DNA of 64,000 bases, from positions 1-64,000 of the forward strand of contig JAVBOM010000017.1 of assembly GCA_031550535.1 (NCBI GenBank), read 5' to 3'. The notes under the pieces are model-generated. The model did no database searches, was not told the DNA's origin, and saw only the letters and a program-made list of their open reading frames with translations. This DNA comes from Avichristensenella sp031550535. GTDB lineage: Bacteria; Bacillota; Clostridia; Christensenellales; Aristaeellaceae. This document shows, piece after piece, positions 30,825-39,859 of the stretch (positions within the stretch are counted from its first letter, which is position 1; each line of letters opens with the position of its first letter). The position numbers and the translations under genes were made by a program.

Positions 30825-33419
30825 ATGACTGTGTTTGGCCTCCGCGTCAGTGGAGAAGCATTCCCGGCGACGGCGCGGTTTGATAAAACCGGGCGCCATA
30901 AAGGGATTCCGCCAGGAATCCTTACCTCTTCCTGCGTGGATGAACCCGCCCCGCGATTCTCGTGGAAGCTCTCCGGGGAAACCGGACTGTGGCAGGCTGC
31001 CTACCGGTTGCGCGTCGCCAGCAAAAGGGAAGGGTTGGCTTCGCCGGACCTGTGGGACTCCGGCCGGATCGATTCCGCGCGATTTTGGGCCGTTCCCTAC
31101 GAGGGCGCGGCGCTTCCCGCGTTTTCCACGATTCATTGGAGCGTGGAGGTGTGGGGAAGCGATGGGCAGTGCGCTTCCATGGTGTCGGCGTTCGCCACCG
31201 GGCGGCAGGGCACTGTCTGGCCATCGGAATGGTTCAGTCCGGCGGAGGAGTACGGGTCCATGCCGGTGTTCCGGCGCGAGGCGGAGCTTGCGCCCGGGTT
31301 CACCGAGGCGCGCGCGTATGTCTGCGGGCTCGGAAGCTGGGAGATGACCATCAACGGCGCGCGCGTCGGCGAGGACGAGCTGGAACCGGGCTGGACCAAC
31401 TACGACCAAAGCGTGCTGTACGCCGCCTATGACGTGACCGCCCTGCTGAAGGGCGGCGGCAACTGTCTGGCCCTGATGCTCGGAAACGGCATGTACCACA
31501 TCGACCAGCACGGCGGCCGTTTCGCGTATTCCCGCCATACCTTCGGCCCGCAAAAAGCCACCGTATACATCAAAATAACGTACCCGGACGGCAGTGTCCG
31601 GACAATTCAGGACGCGGACGGCTGGTTTTCCGCGCCCGGCCCCATCACGTTTTCCTGCATATACGGCGGCGAGGATTACGACGCGCGGCTGGAGATACCC
31701 GGCTTCACCGAACCCGGCTTCGCGCAGGACAGCCGCTGGCGCGCCGCGAAGCCTTGCCCGCCGCCGAAGGGCGCGCTGCGCGGGCGGCAGAACCCCCCCG
31801 TCCGGGTGCGGCGGAAGCTGTCGCCCGTGAGCACAACCGCGTCCGCCCCCGGCAGCGTGATCTACGACATGGGGCGCAACTTCGCGGGCCGGATCAAGGT
31901 CACCGCGCAGGGCGCGCCCGGCGAGACGATCCGCCTGCACTACGCCGAGATGCTGAAGGATGGCGAGCTGCTTCCCTTCGCGCGAAGCCCAGAGCCGTAT
32001 TACACGGAATACACCTTCCGGGGCCATGAGCCGGAGACGTTCTGTCCGCGCTTCACGTACCTGGGCTTCCGGTATGTCAAGATCGAAACAACAGCGCGCG
32101 TTTTGGACATCGAGGGGCAGGACATGTTTTCGGACATGCCGTCCGGCGGAGAATTCGCGTGCTCCAACTCCTTCTATAACAGCATCCATTCCATGATCGT
32201 CCGGGCGATCGAGAGCAACGCCAAGAGCGTCTTTACCGACTGCCCGCACCGTGAAAAGCTGGGCTGGCTGGAGCAGCTTCACCTGATTGGGCCGGGCATC
32301 CTCTGCAACTTCGACGCCATGCCCATGTTCCGTAAAATGCTCGCCGACATGCGCGAGGCACAGCGCCCGGACGGCCTTGTGCCGAACATCGCGCCCGAGT
32401 ACCGCGTCTTTGACTGGATGCCTGGGTTCCGCGATTCGCCCGAGTGGGGGAGCGCGTGCATCCTGGCCGCGTGGCAGGCGTATCGGGCCAGCGGCGACAG
32501 GGCGATTCTGGCCGAAAACTATGACATGATGGCCCGCTATGCCCGCTATCTTCTGGATCAATCCGATCACTTTATTTTGCGCCACGGCCTGGGCGATTGG
32601 CTCGATGTCGGCGCCAAGAAGGCGTTGGCCGTCAATACGCCGCTCCCGGTCACGCCGACGTGCACGCTCTATCTTGATCTGGCCACGCTCGCCAGGATCG
32701 CGGCCATCATCGGCAGGCCGGAGGATACGCCGGAATGGGACGCGCTGGCCGGGCGCGTGCGGGCTGAGTTCGAGAAGGAGTTCTTCAACCCGAAGCTCGC
32801 CATGTACGCCAACGGCAGCCAGACCGCGCTCTCCATGCCCCTGCTGTTCGGCATGGTAAGCCCGGAGCATGCGGAGCGGGTGCTGGACAACCTCGTCGAC
32901 GATATCCGCGAAAAGGGCGACCATATCACCGGCGGCGACGTGGGGCACAGCTACATCTTCGAGGCGCTCGGGCGTTTCGGGCGCTCCGACGTGGTCGCCG
33001 ATATGCTGCAAAAGCGCGATTACCCCAGCTATGGCTACCACGCCGACATGGGCGCGACCACCCTGCCGGAAGCGTGGGACGGCGCCGATCCGCAGCACCC
33101 CAAGGGCAGCCAGAACCACCTGATGATGGGCGGGATCGACGCGTGGTTCTTCCGCTATCTGGCCGGAATCCAGGCAGAGACGGGGGAGGACGCCGTGCTG
33201 ATCCGCTTCGCCCCCGCCGTGGTGAATGGGGTGGACTGGGCACGCGCGACAATCGACACCCCGGCGGGCGAGGCGAAATCCTGCTGGCAGAGGAACACGG
33301 AAACCGGCAGAATCTATTGCGCGTTTACGATTCCGGCGGGGGCTGTGGCCGAGGTCCGGTTGCCCGGCAGGGAACTGGAACGGCACATGGGCCAGGGTAC
33401 GCTGGAATACGTCATCTAA
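30825..33419 (+). CDS. alpha-L-rhamnosidase, GH78, with in-frame repeat insertion
   Basis: An 864-residue GH78 enzyme that hydrolyses terminal alpha-L-rhamnose. It has N-terminal beta domains (EPAPRFSWKL; MTINGARVGEDELEPGWTNY; CLALMLGNGMY), then the (alpha/alpha)6 barrel with TDCPHREKLGWLEQ (Asp472 onward), the usual site of the catalytic acid, and a C-terminal beta domain. Residues about 16-34 (RFDKTGRHKGIPPGILT) come from a copy of the two-hairpin repeat read in frame; most relatives as I know them pass directly from the opening LRVNG-type segment to PRFSW. GGGAGG precedes the ATG. No signal peptide. First gene of the operon GH78, DUF5060, GH127, GH42. Confidence 0.93.
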   Translation: MTVFGLRVSGEAFPATARFDKTGRHKGIPPGILTSSCVDEPAPRFSWKLSGETGLWQAAYRLRVASKREGLASPDLWDSGRIDSARFWAVPYEGAALPAFSTIHWSVEVWGSDGQCASMVSAFATGRQGTVWPSEWFSPAEEYGSMPVFRREAELAPGFTEARAYVCGLGSWEMTINGARVGEDELEPGWTNYDQSVLYAAYDVTALLKGGGNCLALMLGNGMYHIDQHGGRFAYSRHTFGPQKATVYIKITYPDGSVRTIQDADGWFSAPGPITFSCIYGGEDYDARLEIPGFTEPGFAQDSRWRAAKPCPPPKGALRGRQNPPVRVRRKLSPVSTTASAPGSVIYDMGRNFAGRIKVTAQGAPGETIRLHYAEMLKDGELLPFARSPEPYYTEYTFRGHEPETFCPRFTYLGFRYVKIETTARVLDIEGQDMFSDMPSGGEFACSNSFYNSIHSMIVRAIESNAKSVFTDCPHREKLGWLEQLHLIGPGILCNFDAMPMFRKMLADMREAQRPDGLVPNIAPEYRVFDWMPGFRDSPEWGSACILAAWQAYRASGDRAILAENYDMMARYARYLLDQSDHFILRHGLGDWLDVGAKKALAVNTPLPVTPTCTLYLDLATLARIAAIIGRPEDTPEWDALAGRVRAEFEKEFFNPKLAMYANGSQTALSMPLLFGMVSPEHAERVLDNLVDDIREKGDHITGGDVGHSYIFEALGRFGRSDVVADMLQKRDYPSYGYHADMGATTLPEAWDGADPQHPKGSQNHLMMGGIDAWFFRYLAGIQAETGEDAVLIRFAPAVVNGVDWARATIDTPAGEAKSCWQRNTETGRIYCAFTIPAGAVAEVRLPGRELERHMGQGTLEYVI
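30871..30926 (+). repeat. two-hairpin repeat, copy 3, inside a gene
   Basis: Stem I GGTTT-gat-AAACC (compensated). Stem II GGATTCC-GCCA-GGAATCC. It lies wholly within codons of the GH78 gene at 30825 and keeps the frame open. Confidence 0.8.
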
Positions 33420-33421
33420 GG

Positions 33422-33476
33422 AAAGGATTCCTGGCGGATTCCCTTTATGGCGGCCGATTTTTCAAATCAGCGCCGC
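33422..33476 (-). repeat. two-hairpin repeat, copy 4
   Basis: First of a tandem pair between GH78 and the DUF5060 gene. Minus orientation, both stems present (GATTT/AAATC and GGATTCC-type with GCCA loop, one mismatch). Confidence 0.78.
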
Positions 33477-33483
33477 CCGGAAG

Positions 33484-33540
33484 GAAAGGATTCCTTGCGG
33501 AATCCTCTTATGGCGCCCGATTTTCCAAATCAGCGCCGCC
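33484..33540 (-). repeat. two-hairpin repeat, copy 5
   Basis: Second of the tandem pair. Stem II is GGATTCC-GCAA-GGAATCC, perfect. It ends 18 bases before the ATG at 33558. Confidence 0.8.
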
Positions 33541-33557
33541 GACAAGGAGGGCACACC

Positions 33558-35228
33558 ATGCAAAAGGTATCAAAGTGGGAAATCTTCGAGCTTACCCTGT
33601 ACACGGAACGCACCCTGGACAATCCGTTCCTGGACGTCTCCTTCGGCGCGGCGTTCACCCTGGGCGCGCAGTCCTGCGCTGTGGACGGATTCTACGACGG
33701 GACCGACGAAAACGGACGGCACGTGTTCAAGGCGCGCTTCGCGCCCATGCGCGAGGGCGTGTGGCGCTATGAGACGCACTCCTGCCTGCCGGAGCTTTCT
33801 GGCAAGGCCGGCGAGTTCGCGTGCGCGGAGGCGGTTTCCCGTGGCGGGCTGACCATTGACCCGAACTTCGCCAACTACTTTGCCCGCGCCGACGGCAGCT
33901 ACCAGCTCATCCTCAACGAGGGCTGGTATCCCCACCCCGGCAATGGCAAGCAGCATAACTTTGAGGATGTCGATTACCAGCAGCCCAGCGAGAGCGATAT
34001 GCGGATGTATTATGACATTCTCGCCACGCACGGGCTGAACTTCCTCGTCGATATCGGGCAGCTCTACGCCCGCCAGTCCACGGTGACGGACACATCCTTC
34101 CGCTGGCCGTGGAAGGTGCTGGACGCCGGGAAAAACCAGTTCGACCGCGACCGCTTCAACCTGGACTATTACCGCCGCACCGAGCGCATGCTGCAGTTTG
34201 CCAAGGAGCGCGAGATATTCTTCGCCATGGAGCTGCTGTACGACAACTCGATCGTGCGCCCGCGCGAGTGGTCGTTCCACCCCGTCAACAAGGACAACGG
34301 CGGCTGGCTCGACACCAAGAACGGCATCGGCTGGGAGCCCATGTTCGACATCCGCAACCGCGTCCACATGGACTATACGGAGCGGTACGTGCGCTACACC
34401 GTGGCGCGCCTCTCGGCCTACTGGAACCTCTGCTGGTCAGTCGGATCGGAAAACGGCAACCTCGTCCGCATCAACGACCACAGGCTGCCGCACGCGTTCA
34501 TCCCCGCCGAGCAATGCGCCGAATGGTATAACTACTGGGGCGCGTACCTTGCCCGCACGGATGTATACGCCCGCCCGCGCTCATTCGGCGATGCCGGAAA
34601 GCAGCCGCTCATGGTCACCAACGCGTACAACGGCTTCATCATCACGCAGGACCCGCGCAATTACCCCAAGGACGATGTGAAGCACTACTACAGCGCCATG
34701 AACGCGTTCGGCGAGGAGTTCTGGAACTACGGCCGCCCGGTCATCATCGGGGAGATGACGGCCGGCACCAACAACCACTACGACATGGAACGGCGGCTGT
34801 ACTGGATCGCGTTCACGTCCGGGTACAACATGGGGCGCGCCGACCGCCACTTCTGCCCGGTGTCCGGCGGTAAGCTCGTGGAGATCGAGAAGTTCGACAC
34901 CGACGGTACCCCGCCCATCTACGCGGACATCGCCCGCATGAAAAAGTTTGTCCAGGAGCAGAACGTCAAATTCTGGCGCATGCGCCCGTGCGACCATCTG
35001 ATCGAAACGGTGGAGAGCCAGATCTACTGCTACGCCGCCGAGGGCGAGGAGTATGTTCTGTACTATGTGAACGGCGGCACCGCGACCCTTGATATACCGG
35101 CCGCCCGGGTTCGCTGGTACAACCCGCGCACCGGCGAGACGGGCGGCGAGGCTTGCCGCGAAAAGGGCCGCATGGACTTCACCGCCCCCGACGGGGACGA
35201 CTGGGTGCTGCATATCGTGGCGAAATAG
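33558..35228 (+). CDS. apiosidase-like glycoside hydrolase (DUF5060), paralogue
   Basis: A 556-residue enzyme with the same plan as 3941-5494. An N-terminal DUF5060 domain (KWEIFELTLYTERTLDNPF; VDGFYDGTDENG) is followed by a clan GH-A-like barrel with likely acid/base Glu298 (SVGSENGN) and nucleophile Glu399 (VIIGEMTAG), then a C-terminal beta domain (YYVNGGTATLDIPA). AAGGAGG lies 7 bases before the ATG; the frame is open from 33447 only through the repeat. No signal peptide. It is in the operon between GH78 and GH127. Substrate is inferred only by family and context. Confidence 0.83.
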   Translation: MQKVSKWEIFELTLYTERTLDNPFLDVSFGAAFTLGAQSCAVDGFYDGTDENGRHVFKARFAPMREGVWRYETHSCLPELSGKAGEFACAEAVSRGGLTIDPNFANYFARADGSYQLILNEGWYPHPGNGKQHNFEDVDYQQPSESDMRMYYDILATHGLNFLVDIGQLYARQSTVTDTSFRWPWKVLDAGKNQFDRDRFNLDYYRRTERMLQFAKEREIFFAMELLYDNSIVRPREWSFHPVNKDNGGWLDTKNGIGWEPMFDIRNRVHMDYTERYVRYTVARLSAYWNLCWSVGSENGNLVRINDHRLPHAFIPAEQCAEWYNYWGAYLARTDVYARPRSFGDAGKQPLMVTNAYNGFIITQDPRNYPKDDVKHYYSAMNAFGEEFWNYGRPVIIGEMTAGTNNHYDMERRLYWIAFTSGYNMGRADRHFCPVSGGKLVEIEKFDTDGTPPIYADIARMKKFVQEQNVKFWRMRPCDHLIETVESQIYCYAAEGEEYVLYYVNGGTATLDIPAARVRWYNPRTGETGGEACREKGRMDFTAPDGDDWVLHIVAK

Positions 35229-35234
35229 CAGAGC

Positions 35235-35288
35235 GGCGGGGATTCCGGGCGGAGTCCCCGTATGGCGCGGAATCATGCATTCCCCGCC
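35235..35288 (-). repeat. two-hairpin repeat, diverged copy 6
   Basis: The most diverged member. Stem I has become GGAAT/ATTCC and stem II GGGGACTCC/GGAATCCCC, both still largely paired. It lies between the DUF5060 and GH127 genes. Confidence 0.65.
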
Positions 35289-35308
35289 ACCGCCAATGGA
35301 GGGATACT

Positions 35309-37267
35309 GTGCTCATCGACACAAGGAAAAGCCCGCGCGCCAAGGCATGGCCGGTTCCGCAGGAGAACATCCAGTGGCTTGACGGGCTGTGGAACGACTA
35401 TTTCGACCGCACCGGCAGCGTGACAATTCCGCATATTCTGGCGCTGTTCGAGGACCCCGGTGTGTTTCACGAGGTGGAAAACTTCCGCATCGCGGCGGGC
35501 GAGGCCGAAGGCGCGTTCAAGGGCACCCCGTATGGCGACGGCGATCTGTACAAGCTGCTCGAAGGGCTGATGTATTATGCCAAGCGCAAGGGCGATCCAA
35601 AGGCCGAGCGGCTTCTGGACGAGTACATCGCCCTGTTCGGCAGGGCGCAGCAGCCCGACGGGTATCTTTCCACCAAGCAGATCATCGGGGAGAAGCAGAA
35701 CAGCGGCGCGGGAAGGCTCGGCGACATCGAGGACTTCGAAATCTACAACTTCGGGCACATGTTTACGGCGGCGTGCACGCACAAGCGCCTGTTCGGCAAG
35801 GACACGTTCCTCAAAATCGCCCTGAAGGCGGCGAACTATCTCGAAGCCCTGTATAGCGAGGCCGCCCGGACCGGCGAGGTGCAGACGGCGGTCTGTCCGT
35901 CCCATTACATGGGGCTGGTCGAGCTGTACCGCACGACCGGCGAAAAGCGATGGCTCGATCTGGCGGAGCTGGCCGTGAACCTGCGCGATAAAATCCAAAA
36001 CGGCACGGACGACAACCAGGACCGCCTCCCCCTGCGCGCGCACGAGAAGATCCTCGGCCACGCGGTGCGCTCGACGTATCTGTACGCCGGGTGCGCGGAT
36101 CTCTACCTGGAAACGGGCGAAAAGGCCCTGCTGGATATGCTGGAGAAGGTCTGGACGAACCTGACGGAAAAAAAGCTGTACCTGACCGGCGGCTGCGGCG
36201 CGCTGTACAACGGCGTATCCCCCTACGGCATGTTCCCGGACGACCAGAAAACGCACCAGGCGTTCGGGTACGAATACCAGCTTCCCAATGTCACGGCGTA
36301 CAACGAAACGTGCGGTGCGCTCGGCAACATCTTCTGGAATCACCGCATGTTCTCCATACGGCCCGAGGCGAAGTACTTCGATATCATCGAACGCTCCATG
36401 CTGAACCTGGCGCTGGCGTCAGTGAGCCTCGGCGGCGACAAGTTCTTCTATGAGAACATGCTCCGCCGCGCCAAAAAGCTGGACTACCCGCTGCGCTGGC
36501 CGCTGGAGCGCCAGGGGGAGCTGGAATGCTTCTGCTGCCCGACGAATGTCTCGCGCTGCATCATGCAGGCGCTGGAATACACGTACATGACCTCCGCCGA
36601 TACGGTCTATACCGGCCTGTACGGCGCGAGCCGGGCGCGCTTCGCGCTGGAGAACGGCGCGCGTGTGACAATCCGGCAGGAGACGGAGTATCCGTGGGAC
36701 GGCGCGATTCGGTTTGCCTTTGAGGACGCGGCGGAGCAGGGCTTCACGCTGAACGTCCGCGTCCCGGGCTGGGTCGAGAGTGGGCACATTTCGGTGAACG
36801 GCCAAAGGACGCCGCTCACCGCCAAGGACGCGAACACGTACTTCGCCGTGCGCGTCGCGGACCCGGCCACAGACCGCGTCGAGGCGCTGTTCGACATGCC
36901 GGTGCGGTACACGACAGCCCACGCGCTCGTGGAGGAGAATGTGAACCAGGTCGCCGTGGAGCGCGGCCCGCTGGTGTACTGCATGGAGTCGCCCGACGCG
37001 GACGTGGAGACGCTGGACGACATCCTGCTGCCCATGGGCGCGGCGTTTGTCCCCGTGGAGTACAGTGTCGGCGGGACGACGGTCACCGCGCTGGAAACCG
37101 AGGCGGCCACACTCGTCCGGCCGGGCCATGACCGGGACGCGCTGTACAGCACGCTGCACGTCACGGGCGTCAAGTCGGTAAGGCTCCGCCTGATCCCGTA
37201 TTTCGCCTGGGACAACCGGGGTTTTGGCGAGATGCGCATCTGGACGCCGGTGCTGTATCGGTTTTAG
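35309..37267 (+). CDS. beta-L-arabinofuranosidase, GH127
   Basis: A 652-residue GH127 enzyme releasing beta-L-arabinofuranose. The zinc/thiolate centre of the family is complete: Glu333 and Cys335 in YNETCGALG, and Cys409/Cys410 in CFCCPTNVSR. The spacing matches the Glu-Cys...Cys-Cys set of the characterised Bifidobacterium enzyme HypBA1. An (alpha/alpha)6 barrel is followed by beta-sandwich domains. The start is a GTG at 35309 behind GGAGGG; a longer frame from 35153 overlaps the previous gene and is not used. No signal peptide. Confidence 0.93.
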   Translation: MLIDTRKSPRAKAWPVPQENIQWLDGLWNDYFDRTGSVTIPHILALFEDPGVFHEVENFRIAAGEAEGAFKGTPYGDGDLYKLLEGLMYYAKRKGDPKAERLLDEYIALFGRAQQPDGYLSTKQIIGEKQNSGAGRLGDIEDFEIYNFGHMFTAACTHKRLFGKDTFLKIALKAANYLEALYSEAARTGEVQTAVCPSHYMGLVELYRTTGEKRWLDLAELAVNLRDKIQNGTDDNQDRLPLRAHEKILGHAVRSTYLYAGCADLYLETGEKALLDMLEKVWTNLTEKKLYLTGGCGALYNGVSPYGMFPDDQKTHQAFGYEYQLPNVTAYNETCGALGNIFWNHRMFSIRPEAKYFDIIERSMLNLALASVSLGGDKFFYENMLRRAKKLDYPLRWPLERQGELECFCCPTNVSRCIMQALEYTYMTSADTVYTGLYGASRARFALENGARVTIRQETEYPWDGAIRFAFEDAAEQGFTLNVRVPGWVESGHISVNGQRTPLTAKDANTYFAVRVADPATDRVEALFDMPVRYTTAHALVEENVNQVAVERGPLVYCMESPDADVETLDDILLPMGAAFVPVEYSVGGTTVTALETEAATLVRPGHDRDALYSTLHVTGVKSVRLRLIPYFAWDNRGFGEMRIWTPVLYRF

Positions 37268-37297
37268 TGATGCTACGATAGGGAGCGTGTACAGGCC

Positions 37298-39394
37298 ATG
37301 AACCAGAAAATCCCCATGCAGGTGCCTTTTGGCGCCGTGTACTTCCGCAAAACGAATCCGCCGCGCGAGGATTGGGCGCGAGACTACGCGCAGGCTGCCG
37401 CCGACGGCATGAACATCTTCCGGCACTGGCTCATGTGGGGCTCCACCGAGGTGGCCCCGGGCAAATTTGACTGGAAGGACTATGACGAGCACCTGGAGCT
37501 GGCGGCCAAGAACGGCATAAAGACCATCATCGCGGCGTTTGATACCGCCATTCCTGAGTGGCTGACGGTCGATCATCCTGAATGGCTGTGCGAGCATCCG
37601 GACGGCCAGAAGCCGGTTAATTCCATGGGCATGAGCAGCGCCACCGGCGGATTCTACGCCGGCGTATGCCTGGACAATCCCGTCGCGCGGGACGCGTGCG
37701 GCAAGTTCCTGCGGGCGATGGCTGAACGCTACAAGGGGCATCCGGCCCTGCTGGGCTACGATGTCTGGAACGAGTGCAACTATCCCCACGATGTTTGCTA
37801 CTGCGAGCACACCCGCGCGGCGTTCCGTGAATGGCTCCAGGAGAAGTACGGCGACCTGCAATCCCTGATGGCGGCCTGGAAGCGGTTCAGCTTTACCCGC
37901 TGGGACCAGGTCATGCCGCCCGCGCAGCTCGGGCTGTATCCCGAATCGATGGACTGGCTGCGCTTCCGCCGCGAAAACGCGTACAAGCACTTCCGCTGGC
38001 GGATCGAGACGCTCAGGTCCGTAGACCCGGACTGCCTGATCGCCGCTCACGGAACCGCCTCCACCATCCCGAACCTGCCCATGGGCGGATCGGACGATTG
38101 GCTGGCGGCGAGCGCGGTTGAGGCGTATGGCTGCACCTGGGTTCCGGCGCGCAAGGGAAGCGAGCCGTGGAAGCAGTGGCACGCGATCGACCTGGTGCGG
38201 GCCGGGTCGCGGGGCAAGCCCTTCTGGCATGCCGAAATGCAGGGCGGGCCGCTGTGGCTGCAGCCGCAGACGGACGGGCGGCCGCGCGACGACGGGCGGA
38301 TTGTCCGCCCCCAGGACATCCGCATCTGGGACCTGACCTCCCTGGCCTGCGGGGCGCGCGGGATTCTGTACGTGCGCTGGCGTCCCCTGCTCAACGGGCC
38401 GCTCTTCGGCGCGTTCGGCCCGTACGGGAACGATGGAAAGCCCACGGCCCGCTCCGAAATGGCCGCCGTGATCGCCAAGTGGTGCAACCATCCCGAACAA
38501 AAGGCGCTGATGGACGCCGCGCCGGTAACCGGGGATGTCGGCATTCTGTGCGTGCCGGGCAGCGCCGAGGCATCCTGCCTGCTGGCGCGGTACGGCGCGG
38601 AGGATCTCTACGCCAGCATGCTCTACGGCGCGTACCGGGGGTTCTTTGACGCCGGGCTGCAGGGGGATTTCGTCCGCATCGAGAACATCAACGAGTATAA
38701 GCTCCTCTACCTGCCGTACCCCGTCTGCCTGGATGGCGCGCAGATCGAGGCGCTGCGGGCGTGGGTCGTGGCGGGCGGCTTCCTGGTGAGCGAGGCGTGC
38801 CCGGGGTACTTCGACAGTTCGCTGGCCGTCGCGCCCGTTCAGCCGGGGCGGGGCCTTGCCGATCTGTTTGGCGCGCTGGAAAACAACGTGGAGATCATGC
38901 CGGACATCCTGACCGACATCCCCTTCGCCCTGGAGGGAATGCCCCTGCACGGCTGCGGGTATTTGCAGACATACACCCCCATGGAAGGGGCGGAGGCCGT
39001 GGGCTTCTACGGCGGCGAGGTCATCGCGGTGCGCAACGCCGTCGGCAAGGGCAAAACACTGCTGCTGGGCAGCTACCTCTCCCGCCGGTATCACCTGAAC
39101 GGGGACGAGGGCAACCGTGCGTTCTTCGCTTCCCTGCCCGCGATGGCCGGACAAGCGCCCCTGCTGACCTGTAGCGTGTCCGCGGACATCCACGCCCGCC
39201 TGCACGAGGGAAACGGGCGGCGCTTCCTCTGGCTGCTCAACACCGGGGATACCCCCGGCAAGATCACCGTGTCGCGGCCGGAACCCGTGAAAACCGGCAG
39301 CGTTCACTGGGGCGAGCCGTCCTTCACCGTGGAGGGCAATTGCCTCACGGCGAGCGTCCCGCCCCGTGACGCGCTGATCGTGGAGCTGCTGTAG
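37298..39394 (+). CDS. beta-galactosidase, GH42
   Basis: A 698-residue GH42 enzyme. The TIM barrel begins VYFRKTNPPREDWARD, with acid/base Glu159 (VWNECNYPH) and nucleophile Glu313 (FWHAEMQGG). The trimerisation, class I amidotransferase-like domain follows (about 400-610; YLPYPVCLD, GFLVSEACPG) and a short C-terminal beta domain ends it. It would remove beta-galactose from imported oligosaccharides. The ribosome site is weak (GGGAG about 12 bases upstream). Last gene of the operon, closed by a strong terminator. No signal peptide. Confidence 0.92.
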   Translation: MNQKIPMQVPFGAVYFRKTNPPREDWARDYAQAAADGMNIFRHWLMWGSTEVAPGKFDWKDYDEHLELAAKNGIKTIIAAFDTAIPEWLTVDHPEWLCEHPDGQKPVNSMGMSSATGGFYAGVCLDNPVARDACGKFLRAMAERYKGHPALLGYDVWNECNYPHDVCYCEHTRAAFREWLQEKYGDLQSLMAAWKRFSFTRWDQVMPPAQLGLYPESMDWLRFRRENAYKHFRWRIETLRSVDPDCLIAAHGTASTIPNLPMGGSDDWLAASAVEAYGCTWVPARKGSEPWKQWHAIDLVRAGSRGKPFWHAEMQGGPLWLQPQTDGRPRDDGRIVRPQDIRIWDLTSLACGARGILYVRWRPLLNGPLFGAFGPYGNDGKPTARSEMAAVIAKWCNHPEQKALMDAAPVTGDVGILCVPGSAEASCLLARYGAEDLYASMLYGAYRGFFDAGLQGDFVRIENINEYKLLYLPYPVCLDGAQIEALRAWVVAGGFLVSEACPGYFDSSLAVAPVQPGRGLADLFGALENNVEIMPDILTDIPFALEGMPLHGCGYLQTYTPMEGAEAVGFYGGEVIAVRNAVGKGKTLLLGSYLSRRYHLNGDEGNRAFFASLPAMAGQAPLLTCSVSADIHARLHEGNGRRFLWLLNTGDTPGKITVSRPEPVKTGSVHWGEPSFTVEGNCLTASVPPRDALIVELL

Positions 39395-39411
39395 CGATCC
39401 CTACCAACGAA

Positions 39412-39442
39412 CGGCCCGGAATCATCGATTCCGGGCCGTTTT
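39412..39442. terminator. bidirectional terminator
   Basis: Perfect 12-bp stem CGGCCCGGAATC/GATTCCGGGCCG with ATC loop and TTTT. It separates GH42 (+) from the zinc-ribbon gene (-). Confidence 0.88.
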
Positions 39443-39462
39443 GGTGAGGACCGCGCGGCCCT

Positions 39463-39684
39463 TCAGCGCTTGCGATACTGATATTTGCAGCCCGGGCAGC
39501 GCCCGGTATCGCCCTTGTCGAAGTTCTCGTACACTTGGTTCATGTTGAGCGTGTTCACGATTTTCACCGTCGTGCCGCACTTTGGGCACTTCAGCGGCAT
39601 GGCGTTGGGGTAGTCCGTCTTTGGCTTGGCGGGCGCGGCGGGCGCTTGCTTTTTTCCTCCGAATATCTTTGAGAGAAGTGACAT
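39463..39684 (-). CDS. small zinc-ribbon protein
   Basis: A 73-residue protein with a basic, Ala/Pro-rich N-terminus and two CxxC knuckles (CPKCGTTV and CPGCKYQY) that would bind one zinc. Function unknown; such proteins may bind nucleic acid or a partner protein. AAGGAGG precedes the ATG. It stands alone between terminators. The dyad GTGCA-aac-TGCAC at 39763-39775 lies upstream of it and may be an operator. Confidence 0.75.
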   Translation of the reverse strand: MSLLSKIFGGKKQAPAAPAKPKTDYPNAMPLKCPKCGTTVKIVNTLNMNQVYENFDKGDTGRCPGCKYQYRKR

Positions 39685-39802
39685 CGGACATCCTCCTTAT
39701 CAATTGTGCGGGGCTCTTCATCCCCATTGCCCACAGTGTATCACCGCCGCGCCGCGAAAGGCGTGCAAACTGCACACCCTTCACCGGGTTCCGTCCAAAA
39801 CA

Positions 39803-39830
39803 TAAAAAAGAGCGCCATGTCGGCGCTCTT
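39803..39830 (-). terminator. terminator of the nine-gene operon
   Basis: Minus strand: AGAGCGCC-gacat-GGCGCTCT followed by TTTTT. It ends the operon that runs from 49184 to 39860. Confidence 0.82.
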
Positions 39831-39859
39831 CGCGATGCAAATATCACATGCAGGAAACC

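Noticed and set aside
30732..33386. Antisense frame of 884 codons opposite the GH78 gene
   Set aside because: Composition is typical of a shadow frame (Arg, His, Val, Gly rich) and the plus-strand protein is a clear GH78 enzyme with its own promoter.
33422..33540. CRISPR array from the tandem repeats
   Set aside because: Only two units, no unique spacers of constant length, no cas genes; the units are members of the dispersed hairpin family.
36419..39307. Very long antisense frame (962 codons) opposite GH42 and GH127
   Set aside because: It mirrors the codon pattern of real genes on the plus strand, lacks family motifs and a ribosome site, and similar frames lie opposite most genes here because of high GC.
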